From Gammaproteobacteria bacterium (lineage in GTDB: Bacteria; Pseudomonadota; Gammaproteobacteria; Pseudomonadales; Pseudohongiellaceae), in NCBI GenBank assembly GCA_002711845.1, contig PASF01000011.1:310001-374000 (forward strand): a DNA stretch of 64,000 nucleotides, given 5' to 3'. Of this stretch, positions 28,134 to 39,185 are shown one piece after another. The notes below the pieces were generated by a model. It saw nothing but the letters and a program-made list of their open reading frames with translations. It did not search any database and was not told the DNA's origin. The first letter of the stretch is position 1, and every line of letters starts with the position of its first letter. Position numbers and translations under genes: made by a program.

Positions 28134-28382
28134 GCCCGCGACAACGGTACGAAACTTGCTGTAGTCCCTCTGTCCAAGTCTTTTTCGCGCCAAACCCGTC
28201 ATTTAGCGCACCACAAAAGGATTTCCCCGGCGCTTTATGCGCCGTAACAGGGCGACGACAATCTCAGCGCGCCAAAATCAGGCAGCAACAGACTCAGCGA
28301 ACTGTTTTGGACAGCGATCTTCTTGAATGAACCGTCATGAGGCACGGACAGCAAAACATGGCTGTTGCGGGATAAACGGCTG

Positions 28383-31300
28383 ATGAAAGCAACACAACAC
28401 ATTTTCAGGGTCAGACGCACGTACAACGTCTGGGTCGGAAATGAAACACTGGAAGACTATGCCCTGCGGTTTACCGCCATCAAGGCGCGCCGCTGGAGCA
28501 TTGAACACGTCGCCAAAACAGCGCTGGGCGCTACCGCCTTCCTGGCACTGGAAGCCATTGCAGCTGCCGTGACCCTCAGCTATGGCGCCGTCAACGCGAT
28601 TGCCGCGATGCTTGCGGTCGGCCTGGTCATCCTGCTGACCGGCGTGCCGATTGCCTATAACGCCGCCAAGTACGGGCTGGACATCGATCTGCTCACCCGC
28701 GGTGCCGGCTTTGGCTATCTTGGCTCGACAATCACGTCACTCATCTACGCATCGTTTACCTTTATCTTTTTTGCCATTGAAGGCGCCATTCTCGCTGCGG
28801 CCCTGAACGCATTGCTGGGCATCCCTCTTTGGCTCGGCTACATTATCTGCGCGGTGGCGGTCATTCCCATCGTCACCCATGGCATAACCATCATCAGCAA
28901 ATTCCAGGTCGGCACCCAGACCTTCTGGCTCTTTCTCCAGTGCACGGCGCTGGCGGTCATCGCCTGGTTTGAATTCGCCCGCGTCAGTGACTGGACGGCA
29001 TACATGCCTGAAACCGTTGGCGCAACAACCGGCAGTACCGGGTTCAGCCTGGCGCTGTTTGGCTCATCGGTGGCCATCATGTTCTCCCTGGTCGCCCAGA
29101 TTGGAGAGCAGGTCGATTACCTGCGTTTTATGCCGGAAAAGAACCAGGAGAACAAACGCCGCTGGTGGTTCTGGCTGCTGCTGGCAGGCCCCGGCTGGAT
29201 ATTTATCGGCATCATCAAAATGTTACTGGGGTCTTTTCTTGCCTATCTTGCCATTACCGCAGGAGATACACCTGAGCGCGCTGCGGACCCAACCTACATG
29301 TACCAGATGGTGTTCAACTACCTGGTCCAGTCACCCACCCTGGCCCTGGTACTGGCCGGATTGATGGTGGTGGTATCCCAGATGAAGATCAACGTCACCA
29401 ATGCCTATGCCGGCTCCATCGCCTGGTCCAACTTTTTCTCGCGGCTGACTCACAGCCATCCGGGCCGCGTCGTGTGGCTGGTATTCAACGTCGCGATCGC
29501 CCTGCTGCTCATGGAGCTGGGCATGTACCGGGCTCTGGAAGCCATTCTGGGCCTGTTTGCCATTGTCACCCTGAGCTGGCTGGGCTCTCTGTCGGCAGAC
29601 CTGCTGATCAACAAACCACTGGGACTGAGCCCGTCCTATGTGGAGTTCAAACGCGCGCACCTGTACGACATTAACCCCGTCGGTACAGTATCGGTCATTA
29701 TCGCTTCCATTGCCGGTGTGCTGTGCTACATGGGACTGTTTGGTGACACTGCCCGGCACCTGGCACACTTTATCAGCCTGGGTATCTGTTTTGTCTCTGT
29801 GCCTGCGCTGGCAGTGCTCACCCGTGGCCGTTTCTATCTCGCCCGCCAGTCGCCGCAGATTGATGACCTGCTGCAGATACACGATGCAGACAACACGCTG
29901 GAATGCTGCATCTGCGAAAACCGTTTCGAGCGTGATGACATCGCCTACTGCCCTGCATACCAGGGCGCCATCTGCTCGCTGTGCTGTTCGCTGGATTCGC
30001 GCTGCATGGACGTCTGCAAGCCCGACGGTCGACTGAGCAACCAGTTCGAACAGTGGCTTAGACCGCTGCTGCCGGATTCCGTATTCACCGCCGTGAATCG
30101 GCGTATGGTCAGGTTTTTCGTCATGTTCACCACCGCCAACGCCTTCAGTGGCGCGCTGCTGGCCCTGATCTATTATCAGATGCAGCCGACCACCACCGGC
30201 GAAATCATGCTGCTGCAGCAGGCGCTGTGGACACTGTTCTTTATCCTGCTGATTATCCTGGGGGTGGTGTGCTGGCTGCACCTGCTGGCCAGCGAAAGCC
30301 GGGAGGTCGCACAACAGGAGTCCGCGCGGCAGACCAGCCGGCTGTTGCTGGAGATTGAAGCCCATAATCAGACCGACCTGGAACTGCAAAAGGCCAAGGA
30401 ATTGGCCGAACGTGCCAACGACGCCAAAAGCCGCTACCTGTCGGGCATCAGTCACGAACTTCGTACGCCTCTGCAAGCCATTCTGGGCTACGCCCAATTG
30501 CTGGTGCAACGCGAAGACATGCCAGAGAAACACCGCAACGGCATACAAATCATCAAACGCAGCGGCGAGCATCTGGCCGGCCTGATAGAAGGGTTGCTTG
30601 ATATCTCCAAGATCGAAGCCGGCCGCCTGGAAATCTACCGCAACCGGGTAAAACTGCCTGACCTGATTGACCAGATGATTCAGATGTTCCGCACCATGGC
30701 GCTGGAGAAGGGCATCGAATTCAGCTGCCACATTCACAACCGCTTGCCGGACTATGTTACCGCCGACGAAAAACGCCTGCGCCAGATTCTCATCAATCTG
30801 CTCTCCAATGCCATCAAATACACGCATCAGGGCAGTGTCGAGTTTCATGTCCACTATCGCAGTGAGGTCGCTGAATTTGCCGTCATTGATACGGGCGTAG
30901 GCATCAATGACAAAGACCTCCATCGTATCCTGGACCCCTTTGAGCGGGTCAGAAATGCGGATGCCCCCAACGTGCCGGGTACCGGGCTTGGCCTCACCAT
31001 TGTCCGCCTGCTTACCGAAATCATGGGCGGCGAACTGGACATAAACAGTACGCCGGGCGAAGGCAGCTGCTTCAAGGTGTCATTGATGCTGTCGCGCGTC
31101 AGCGAGCCGGTGATAGAAACGCCTCCGCAACGTCTGATCAGTGGCTACAGCGGTGCACGCAAGATCATCATGGTCGTTGACGATGACCCCATCCATCGTG
31201 GCCTGATGAGTGATCTGCTGCATCCGCTGGGGTTGACCATATTCGAGGCGCGCGATGCCCATGACTGTCTGGACGCGCTGAAAACAGTGACACCTGATCT

Positions 31301-31781
31301 TTTCCTGCTGGACGTCAGCATGCCTGGCATTGACGGACTGGCGCTGGCCGACATCCTGCGGAAAAAGGCGTTTCAGCAGCCCATCATCATGATTTCGGCT
31401 GACGCGCATGAACGCCATCGCAATTCTCAAGCACCCAGCGCGCACGATGACTACCTGGTCAAACCCATCAATAACCAGCAATTGCTGGAGAGCATCGGCA
31501 GCCTGCTGTCCCTGAACTGGGTACGCAACAGCGACTGCCCACAGATGCCCGGTATCGATCCGGTGGCAATCTATCATCCGAAACTGCTGGCAATTGCCGA
31601 ACATGACCTGGTACGCGAGCTGCTGACTTATGCTGATCTGGGTTATAAGCGCGGCGTCAGTAGCAAGCTGGAGGAAATGTCGGAGGCCGGACTGCTGGAC
31701 GACAATACCCTGGCGTATTGCCGGCAGCTCGCCAGTGCCATGCAATTCACAACGTTGGCAAAAGCATTCCGGGCGGGCTGA
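28383..31781 (+). CDS. Permease-fused hybrid sensor histidine kinase (NCS1-like)
   Basis: Protein of 1132 residues. Residues about 45-470 form a polytopic membrane domain resembling NCS1 nucleobase/allantoin:cation symporters (opening with RRWSIEHVAKTALGA, LTRGAGFGYLGSTITSLIY). A cysteine-rich segment (nine Cys between C508 and C545) follows, then two membrane segments (about 580-640), a HisKA domain with SHELRTPLQAILGYA (H691), an HATPase with LINLLSNAIKYTH, DTGVGI and GTGLGLTI, a receiver with LLDVSMPGIDG (D977), and a 100-residue tail. The layout parallels CbrA-type transporter-kinases. Its place beside urea genes suggests it senses a ureide, nucleobase or urea-related compound. ATG 28383 was chosen; TTG 28365 is in frame. 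The LuxR-type regulator follows. Confidence 0.88.
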   Translation: MKATQHIFRVRRTYNVWVGNETLEDYALRFTAIKARRWSIEHVAKTALGATAFLALEAIAAAVTLSYGAVNAIAAMLAVGLVILLTGVPIAYNAAKYGLDIDLLTRGAGFGYLGSTITSLIYASFTFIFFAIEGAILAAALNALLGIPLWLGYIICAVAVIPIVTHGITIISKFQVGTQTFWLFLQCTALAVIAWFEFARVSDWTAYMPETVGATTGSTGFSLALFGSSVAIMFSLVAQIGEQVDYLRFMPEKNQENKRRWWFWLLLAGPGWIFIGIIKMLLGSFLAYLAITAGDTPERAADPTYMYQMVFNYLVQSPTLALVLAGLMVVVSQMKINVTNAYAGSIAWSNFFSRLTHSHPGRVVWLVFNVAIALLLMELGMYRALEAILGLFAIVTLSWLGSLSADLLINKPLGLSPSYVEFKRAHLYDINPVGTVSVIIASIAGVLCYMGLFGDTARHLAHFISLGICFVSVPALAVLTRGRFYLARQSPQIDDLLQIHDADNTLECCICENRFERDDIAYCPAYQGAICSLCCSLDSRCMDVCKPDGRLSNQFEQWLRPLLPDSVFTAVNRRMVRFFVMFTTANAFSGALLALIYYQMQPTTTGEIMLLQQALWTLFFILLIILGVVCWLHLLASESREVAQQESARQTSRLLLEIEAHNQTDLELQKAKELAERANDAKSRYLSGISHELRTPLQAILGYAQLLVQREDMPEKHRNGIQIIKRSGEHLAGLIEGLLDISKIEAGRLEIYRNRVKLPDLIDQMIQMFRTMALEKGIEFSCHIHNRLPDYVTADEKRLRQILINLLSNAIKYTHQGSVEFHVHYRSEVAEFAVIDTGVGINDKDLHRILDPFERVRNADAPNVPGTGLGLTIVRLLTEIMGGELDINSTPGEGSCFKVSLMLSRVSEPVIETPPQRLISGYSGARKIIMVVDDDPIHRGLMSDLLHPLGLTIFEARDAHDCLDALKTVTPDLFLLDVSMPGIDGLALADILRKKAFQQPIIMISADAHERHRNSQAPSAHDDYLVKPINNQQLLESIGSLLSLNWVRNSDCPQMPGIDPVAIYHPKLLAIAEHDLVRELLTYADLGYKRGVSSKLEEMSEAGLLDDNTLAYCRQLASAMQFTTLAKAFRAG

Positions 31782-31873
31782 TTCATGGATACTGACAATT
31801 TCCGCAAGCCCCCCAATCGACCACGGAGCGTGACACATACATGCCAGAAACACAGAGACACGATGAGAGTCCT

Positions 31874-32818
31874 ATGAGCAAAAAATCGTATTCCAATGTC
31901 ATTTTGGTGGTTGATGATTCACCGGAATCACTGAGTTTTGTCAATGATACGCTGGAAGAGGCGGGCTACGATGTGCTGGTAGCCCTGGAGGGAAAACAGG
32001 CATTAACGATTGCCCGGCGGATCCGGCCCGACATGATCCTGATGGACGCCATCATGCCGCACAAGGACGGTTTCGACACCTGCCGGGAGCTTCGCGCGAT
32101 TCCTGAGCTGGCTTCCATCCCGGTGATCTTCATGACCGGCCTTACCGACTCTGGCAGTGTTGTACGGGGTCTTGAAGCCGGTGGTGTGGATTACCTGACC
32201 AAACCCATCAACCCGGACGAGCTGCTTGCCCGCATGACCGTGCACCTGAGCAATGCGCGATTGACCAGCAGTGCCTACAATGCGCTTGATTCAACGGGTC
32301 AGCACCTGTTCTCGGTAGACCCCCAGGGACACATACTGTGGGCAACCCCGCAGACACTGGCACTGTTTGCGCGAGCGGGCGCCAGCGAAAGCTGGCAGAA
32401 AACCGAACTGGCTGCCGCATTGAGCGACTGGCTCTCGCCACCCGCCCCCAGACAGCGCCAGGCGGACCAGACGCTGATGCTGACCGTCAGCAGTACAAGT
32501 GGGCCATTAACACAGGAGAAACGTCTGACAGTGGCGTTTATCAGGCACATCAACGCCGACGAAAAGCTGCTCAAGCTGTCCGAGGCTAATGAGAGTTCCG
32601 GTGAAGACCTGTTGCGGGAGAAGCTCGACCTGACCAAGCGGGAGTCAGAGGTCCTGACCTGGATAAGTCAGGGCAAGACCAACTGGGAAACTGCGCAGAT
32701 TTTGCAGATGAGTCCACGGACAGTCAACAAACACCTTGAGCAGATTTTCAAAAAACTGAATGTGCAGAACCGGACTGCCGCCGCGCGCATTGCACTGAGC
32801 ATTCTGGAGCGAGACTGA
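31874..32818 (+). CDS. LuxR-type response regulator
   Basis: Two-component regulator of 314 residues. The receiver (VILVVDDSPES, phospho-acceptor D58 in LMDAIMPHKDGF, TKPINPDELL) is followed by about 100 residues of PAS-like linker (HLFSVDPQGHILWATPQTL) and a C-terminal LuxR/FixJ helix-turn-helix, LTKRESEVLTWISQGKTN then SPRTVNKHLEQIFKKLNV. It follows the permease-fused kinase by under 100 bases and is its likely partner, with the convergent urease/urea-uptake genes as probable targets (inference). ATG 31841 is also in frame with GGAG further upstream; both starts keep the full receiver. Confidence 0.88.
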   Translation: MSKKSYSNVILVVDDSPESLSFVNDTLEEAGYDVLVALEGKQALTIARRIRPDMILMDAIMPHKDGFDTCRELRAIPELASIPVIFMTGLTDSGSVVRGLEAGGVDYLTKPINPDELLARMTVHLSNARLTSSAYNALDSTGQHLFSVDPQGHILWATPQTLALFARAGASESWQKTELAAALSDWLSPPAPRQRQADQTLMLTVSSTSGPLTQEKRLTVAFIRHINADEKLLKLSEANESSGEDLLREKLDLTKRESEVLTWISQGKTNWETAQILQMSPRTVNKHLEQIFKKLNVQNRTAAARIALSILERD

Positions 32819-32848
32819 CAACCGCTCGCTCCACAATGCATTATCCGG

Positions 32849-33076
32849 TCAATCGCGCTTCCTGTGCCGGCGATGACGAACCACACCTACCGTCAACAAC
32901 GTGACCAGCGTAATCGCCAGCATCGCTGTCACGCCGTGCAGCACATCATGCACCCATAACCCGTCCAGACCGTGCCCAGGATGCGTCCAGGCGGTACCCG
33001 GCAAGGCTGTCGCAGCGACACCCGCCAGGACGCCCAAACGGGCAGATCGATTGCTCAATGTTGTTGTATCTTTCAC
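32849..33076 (-). CDS. Small membrane protein coupled to ureG
   Basis: I do not recognise a family for this 75-residue protein. It has two hydrophobic stretches, [17 protein letters not shown], which may be a signal peptide, and [21 protein letters not shown] near the C-terminus, separated by a His-rich loop [17 protein letters not shown], and ends with a basic RHRRHRKRD tail. ATG overlaps the ureG stop by four bases (ATGA). The His cluster and its place at the end of the urease operon suggest metal handling or membrane association, but that is inference only. Confidence 0.6.
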   Translation of the reverse strand: MKDTTTLSNRSARLGVLAGVAATALPGTAWTHPGHGLDGLWVHDVLHGVTAMLAITLVTLLTVGVVRHRRHRKRD

Positions 33077-33774
33077 TGCACACTCCTTTTTACATCAGAT
33101 GACTCGGTCCCACTGATCGCCGATGCACTGGCCACCACACCATCGGGCAAGCGATCAGGCAACATACCCTGCTCGATAATAAACGCTATGATTTCCGGCA
33201 GACCGCTGCCGGCCTTCAGATTGCTGAACACAAATGGCCGCTCGCCGCGCATGCGCGTCGCGTCTTCCCGCATGACCTCGAGCGATGCACCTACCAACGG
33301 CGCCAGATCAGTTTTATTGATGATCAGCAGATCCGAACGGGTAATGCCGGGACCACCCTTGCGCGGTATCTTGTCGCCTGCAGACACATCGATGACGTAC
33401 AAGGTCAAATCGGATAGTTCCGGGCTGAAGGTGGCACTGAGGTTGTCGCCCCCGCTTTCAACAAAGATGATCTCCAGCTGCCCGTGGCGCACGATCAACT
33501 CATCAATGGCGGCAAGGTTCATGGAGGCATCCTCACGAATCGCGGTATGAGGGCAGCCGCCGGTTTCAACGCCAATGATACGGTCTGCGCTCAACGCTTC
33601 GTGACGGGTCAGGAAGTTGGCATCCTCCTTGGTGTATATATCGTTGGTGACCACGGCGATATCGTAGTAATCGCGCAGGACACTGCACAGGGCACGCAAC
33701 AACGCGGTCTTGCCGGATCCAACGGGACCGCCCACACCAACCCTCAGGGTCTGGCCGGATTTATCAGTCGTCAT
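33073..33774 (-). CDS. ureG: Urease accessory GTPase UreG
   Basis: SIMIBI GTPase of 233 residues that drives GTP-dependent nickel delivery to apo-urease with UreF, UreD and UreE. P-loop [17 protein letters not shown], the nickel-binding CPH of [34 protein letters not shown] and the guanine-specificity [10 protein letters not shown] are all present. Its C-terminus is longer than the usual 205-residue proteins by a Ser/Thr-rich tail ([18 protein letters not shown]). It is followed by a four-base overlap with the small membrane protein. Confidence 0.97.
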   Translation of the reverse strand: MTTDKSGQTLRVGVGGPVGSGKTALLRALCSVLRDYYDIAVVTNDIYTKEDANFLTRHEALSADRIIGVETGGCPHTAIREDASMNLAAIDELIVRHGQLEIIFVESGGDNLSATFSPELSDLTLYVIDVSAGDKIPRKGGPGITRSDLLIINKTDLAPLVGASLEVMREDATRMRGERPFVFSNLKAGSGLPEIIAFIIEQGMLPDRLPDGVVASASAISGTESSDVKRSVQ

Positions 33775-33824
33775 AGTGGCTTCCTCTTGGCTATCTATCG
33801 TTCAAATTTATGTGTGCGGGCTGT

Positions 33825-34493
33825 TCATGACCGGAACAGCCGCGAGTACTGTGTTTCATGATGCATGCTGGCCAGGCTGAGCGCCGGCAGACTGGCACCC
33901 ATGCTGTCATCTTCTACATTCGCCGCTGCCGCGATGGCTGCTGGTACCTGTGCCTGCAATGAGTGCATCATGCGCTGCGCCTGCGTCTGCCCCATTGGCA
34001 GCAGTTTGGTTGCCGCATTCACCTGGTTCTCGATCCAGGACCAGCACAAACCCAATCCGGCCATGTGGGCATCAATGGCCCAGTGCTGCGCAGCCTGGGC
34101 AAATGCCGTGACAAAACTTACCGGCCCCTGGATGGTGATGACCGGTACGCCAAACTCCGGTAACAGCTTCTGTAACGCCAGTCCGGTGGCGGTGTCTGTC
34201 AGCTGCAACTCATGCGTTTCCCGACTGGCCAGTATCAATGCGTTCCAGTAGCGGACCGCCGTATGATCGTTGATCGCCAGCGCCTGGCCTAGCCGAAGCA
34301 GTATGGGAAGATCCAGCGTCGCCACACTGAAGCGCAGCTGCGCACTCAACCAGCGTTCGATATCAGCGTCCTTTTTCAGCCAACCCGCCTCAATGGCGTA
34401 CTCAAGCCCATGTGAAAAAGCGTAGGCGCCAACCGGCAGGCCAGCACTGCTCAGGTGCAGCAGTCGCAGCACCGCATGATCAGTGGTGTTCAT
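33825..34493 (-). CDS. ureF: Urease accessory protein UreF
   Basis: All-helical urease maturation factor, 222 residues from the chosen start. It bridges UreD-urease and UreG. LLHLSSAGLPVGAYAFSHGLEYAIEAGW is the conserved start of the fold (written here as its key segment: SAGLPVGAYAFSHGLE). ATG 34493 has AGG a few bases upstream and lies inside the end of ureE, with a 14-base overlap; an upstream in-frame start at 34520 is less likely. The ureF-ureG gap is about 50 bases. Confidence 0.95.
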   Translation of the reverse strand: MNTTDHAVLRLLHLSSAGLPVGAYAFSHGLEYAIEAGWLKKDADIERWLSAQLRFSVATLDLPILLRLGQALAINDHTAVRYWNALILASRETHELQLTDTATGLALQKLLPEFGVPVITIQGPVSFVTAFAQAAQHWAIDAHMAGLGLCWSWIENQVNAATKLLPMGQTQAQRMMHSLQAQVPAAIAAAANVEDDSMGASLPALSLASMHHETQYSRLFRS

Positions 34494-35010
34494 GCTTGCC
34501 TGCGATTTCCAGCGCGTCAATCAGCCCCGCCTTGTTGTTGACTGGCGCCAGAGCTGACTGGTGGGCATGGGCGTGCCCAGCGTGAGCTGTGTAGGCACCC
34601 TGCTCCGGCACAAACACATGATGCGCGTGTTGCAGCGTCAGCCCCAACAGCACCAGCATTTCCTCCAGCACGTGATCGGGCAGAATGCGCAAAGAGCGGG
34701 CCCCGACCTGCACCTTGACGTGGCGGTTGCCCAGGTGATAACAGGCGCGGCTGAAAAGCTCCCAGTCATCACAGGTTGCAATGACAACGGGCTCTATGGC
34801 TCCCTCCACCAGCACCAGACGACCACACTGACTGCGCAGATACTCGCCCACCTGAAGCGGCGTGCCGCGAGCCAGAAACAACCTGACCTCCTCGCCTTCG
34901 GTAGAAAAAAGTCGCATGCGTCCGCGGTCGCGTTGCTCATGGGTCAGTATCACCCGGACATCGACCGGCGCCTTGCACTGGGTTCCCAGCCGTTCATGCA
35001 CTTCCAACAT
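34480..35010 (-). CDS. ureE: Urease accessory nickel chaperone UreE
   Basis: Nickel metallochaperone of 176 residues that hands Ni(II) to urease. The C-terminal domain has the conserved YHLGNRHVKVQV with the nickel-binding His at the dimer interface, and the His-rich region HAGHAHAHQ with a terminal HEHH adds further sites. It starts 25 bases after ureC and ends overlapping ureF. Confidence 0.96.
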   Translation of the reverse strand: MLEVHERLGTQCKAPVDVRVILTHEQRDRGRMRLFSTEGEEVRLFLARGTPLQVGEYLRSQCGRLVLVEGAIEPVVIATCDDWELFSRACYHLGNRHVKVQVGARSLRILPDHVLEEMLVLLGLTLQHAHHVFVPEQGAYTAHAGHAHAHQSALAPVNNKAGLIDALEIAGKHEHH

Positions 35011-35034
35011 GTCAAAATTCCTCTGTGTATTTTG

Positions 35035-36738
<1,704 letters not shown>

Positions 36739-36791
36739 TATTGTTCTCCTGCTTGTTGTGTCTGGGCTTGTGTCTGGGCTTCTACCAGCGC

Positions 36792-37130
36792 TCAGTCCAG
36801 AGGCCCCATGACATCGCCGCGAAACCCGAACACACGCCGTTCGCCAGCATAAGCCACCAGTTCCACTTCGCGGCTTTGCCCGGGCTCGAAACGCACAGCG
36901 GTACCCGCGGCAATATTCAGGTGAAAACCACGCACCCGATTGCGGTCAAGGCGCAGGGCCGGGTTGACCTCGGCAAAATGATAATGCGAACCAATCTGTA
37001 CCGGTCGATCTCCGGTGTTCTCCACCGACACCGTGAGCGTCTCGCGGCCTGCATTCAATTCGATGACGCCCTCTGCCGTGCGGATTTCGCCCGGCACGAG
37101 CGGGTCTTGTTTTGTGCGTTTTCCGGTCAT
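36792..37130 (-). CDS. ureB: Urease beta subunit
   Basis: Small structural subunit of bacterial urease, 112 residues. [38 protein letters not shown] and [12 protein letters not shown] are family-defining. It packs on the UreC surface in the (ABC)3 trimer. Separate ureA and ureB genes match the usual bacterial three-subunit arrangement. Confidence 0.97.
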   Translation of the reverse strand: MTGKRTKQDPLVPGEIRTAEGVIELNAGRETLTVSVENTGDRPVQIGSHYHFAEVNPALRLDRNRVRGFHLNIAAGTAVRFEPGQSREVELVAYAGERRVFGFRGDVMGPLD

Positions 37131-37166
37131 GGGTTTTAGCCTGTTTGGTTATCAATGTTCATGAAA

Positions 37167-37469
37167 CTAGTTGATCGGGTCGTGCACGGTCACCAGCTTG
37201 GTGCCGTCCGGAAACGTGGCCTCTACCTGCACTTCGGTGATCATCGCTGCCACACCATCCATCACCTGTTCAGCGCTGAGAATCTGTTTTCCATAACTCA
37301 TCAGCTCAGCCACCGTACGACCGTCACGTGCCCCCTCCATGATTTCCATGGAAATAAGCGCTACGGCTTCTGGGTAATTCAGCTTCAGGCCCCTGGCCAG
37401 CCTGCGCTCGGCCAGCAGCGCCGCGGTGAAAAGCAACAATTTGTCTTTTTCTCTGGGTAGTAGTTCCAT
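37167..37469 (-). CDS. ureA: Urease gamma subunit
   Basis: Gamma subunit of 100 residues, the standard length. [41 protein letters not shown] and the C-terminal [18 protein letters not shown] are invariant features. It lies 36 bases before ureB and 130 bases after ureD; the gap before it carries a heptamer repeat. Confidence 0.97.
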   Translation of the reverse strand: MELLPREKDKLLLFTAALLAERRLARGLKLNYPEAVALISMEIMEGARDGRTVAELMSYGKQILSAEQVMDGVAAMITEVQVEATFPDGTKLVTVHDPIN

Positions 37470-37535
37470 GCTGGTCTGATCGGGTCTCTTTGATTAACGA
37501 TTGTTGTGATGCATTGGCTGTCATGCATCATGTTA

Positions 37536-37570
37536 TATGCACTATGCATTATGCACTATGCGTTATGCAT
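37536..37570. repeat. Five tandem TATGCAY heptamers
   Basis: Five consecutive seven-base units (TATGCAC, TATGCAT, TATGCAC, TATGCGT, TATGCAT) occupy the ureD-ureA gap. TATGCATA-like sequence is near-palindromic, so the array could form small hairpins in mRNA. More ATGCAT copies lie at 37510-37530. Confidence 0.75.
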
Positions 37571-37599
37571 TTTTCTTGCCACTGTCCTGGCAATCATCT

Positions 37600-38496
37600 T
37601 CATGTTGACCAGATCCTTGGCAGGCAGGCATTCCTGCCGGTCAGCAACGGGCGCAGTATCCGCCAGAACGCGATGAACACCCGACGTGCCTCTTCCGCAC
37701 TGTACCCAAGATAACGACCGACAATAAACCCATTGACCAGCGTCACATTGGCCTGCGCGGATCCGGCAAATGATGACAGCGTCTCGCGCAATGCGGTCAG
37801 CACAGCCTGTGTGGCCTCAGCCCCGACACCCGCCGGCAGCATGCCGGCCACAAAAACGCCGCTCACCGGGCAGGCATTCATGCCCACCGCTGCCGCCGCC
37901 AGCTCAAAACTGGCCTCATTCAGGTGCAGGTTTTCCAACAGCACAGGCATGCCGTCGTGACAAATGAACAGGCGCTGATGCAGCTCCCCGTGGGTAAATG
38001 GCAGATCACTGGCAGGTAGTCCCAGGCAGCAGATCTCCCAACCCAGATAAGTGCTGCTGCCACGCATATTGACGGTGGTATCAGTACGTCCAAAGGCGCC
38101 GGGGAAAACGATCATCTCCTGCGGCAGCCACTCCATGACGGCCCCGTCAGCCAGCTCGAACATCTGGCTCTGTTGCTGCAGGGTGCGATCACTGCGGGCA
38201 CGGTAAAGTCGGCCAGCGCCAGGCGTGGTTGCCAGTACCCTGGCGTCCTCATCCAGATTGATAGTTATGGTCAGCCGGTCACCCGACACCAGGCCCCCGG
38301 GAGGATGCAAAAGGTACACGTGAGCCGTATCGGCGCCTTCCGGATAAAAGGGCTTTTGCACATACAGGGGACCGTGGTGGGTGCTGCGCACCAGCCGACA
38401 CCCACGTGCCTGTTGCCGAAACTGCAGGGCCAGACTGGCGTGCCAGGCGCTGGCAGCGGCAGGTTGCGCTACCTGTTCGGCCAATACCGCGCTCAT
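37600..38496 (-). CDS. ureD: Urease accessory protein UreD
   Basis: Urease maturation scaffold of 298 residues that binds apo-urease and recruits UreF-UreG for nickel insertion. Conserved YPEGADTAHVYLLHPPGGLV and GDRLTITINLDEDARVLATT followed by TPGAGRLYRA are present, with later LPQEMIVFPGAF. Its ATG overlaps the urtE stop by four bases, so the urea transporter and urease genes are joined in one transcription unit. Confidence 0.96.
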   Translation of the reverse strand: MSAVLAEQVAQPAAASAWHASLALQFRQQARGCRLVRSTHHGPLYVQKPFYPEGADTAHVYLLHPPGGLVSGDRLTITINLDEDARVLATTPGAGRLYRARSDRTLQQQSQMFELADGAVMEWLPQEMIVFPGAFGRTDTTVNMRGSSTYLGWEICCLGLPASDLPFTHGELHQRLFICHDGMPVLLENLHLNEASFELAAAAVGMNACPVSGVFVAGMLPAGVGAEATQAVLTALRETLSSFAGSAQANVTLVNGFIVGRYLGYSAEEARRVFIAFWRILRPLLTGRNACLPRIWST

Positions 38497-39185
38497 ACAG
38501 CCAGGTGGCGCTTGATCAGGTCGTCACTGAGGTTGGCCATGACATCACTGGCGACCACACGCCCCTTTTCCATCAGACGGAATTCGCTACCAACGCGACG
38601 GGCAAACCCCAGTTTCTGTTCGACCAGAACGACGGTCAGGCCTTCACCATTCAATTTCATGATTACATCACCGATTTGACTGACAATATTGGGTTGAATA
38701 CCTTCATTGGGCTCATCCAGCACCAAAACCTTGGGGTCGGTCACCAATGCGCGACCTATCGCCAGTTGTTGCTGTTGACCACCAGACAGGTCTCCTCCCC
38801 GACGATGCAACATCTCGGCCAGAACCGGAAATAATTCGAAAATGCGTGCGGGTATTTTTTTTACACCGTCCCGGCGACACGGCAGACCGATCTGCAGATT
38901 CTCTTCAACAGTCAATGTGGCAAAAATGTCCCGCCCTTGTGGTACAAATCCCAGTCCCATCCGTGCTCGCTGGTGCGCCGCAAGGTTTTGTATCGGTTTG
39001 CCATCAAACAACACATCTCCATCTGCAATCGGCAACAGCCCCATCAGGCACTTGAGCAACGTGGTCTTGCCGACGCCGTTGCGCCCCATGATGCAGGTGC
39101 ATGAGCCGGGTTCAATGCTCAGATCCACATCCCAGAGAATCTGCGACCCTCCGTAGCGCTGGCTGAGTTTCCGGATTTCGATCAT
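38493..39185 (-). CDS. urtE: Urea ABC transporter ATP-binding protein UrtE
   Basis: ABC ATPase of 230 residues, LivF type. Walker A GRNGVGKTTLL, signature LSGGQQQQLAIGRAL and Walker B VLVLDEPNEGIQPNI are intact. With UrtD it powers high-affinity urea import. Its start overlaps the urtD stop by four bases. Confidence 0.97.
   Translation of the reverse strand: MIEIRKLSQRYGGSQILWDVDLSIEPGSCTCIMGRNGVGKTTLLKCLMGLLPIADGDVLFDGKPIQNLAAHQRARMGLGFVPQGRDIFATLTVEENLQIGLPCRRDGVKKIPARIFELFPVLAEMLHRRGGDLSGGQQQQLAIGRALVTDPKVLVLDEPNEGIQPNIVSQIGDVIMKLNGEGLTVVLVEQKLGFARRVGSEFRLMEKGRVVASDVMANLSDDLIKRHLAV

Noticed and set aside
29331-30923. 530-codon open frame on the minus strand
   Set aside because: Lies wholly antisense to the permease-fused kinase, is Gln/His-rich with no recognisable domain, and the plus-strand protein has clear motifs throughout.
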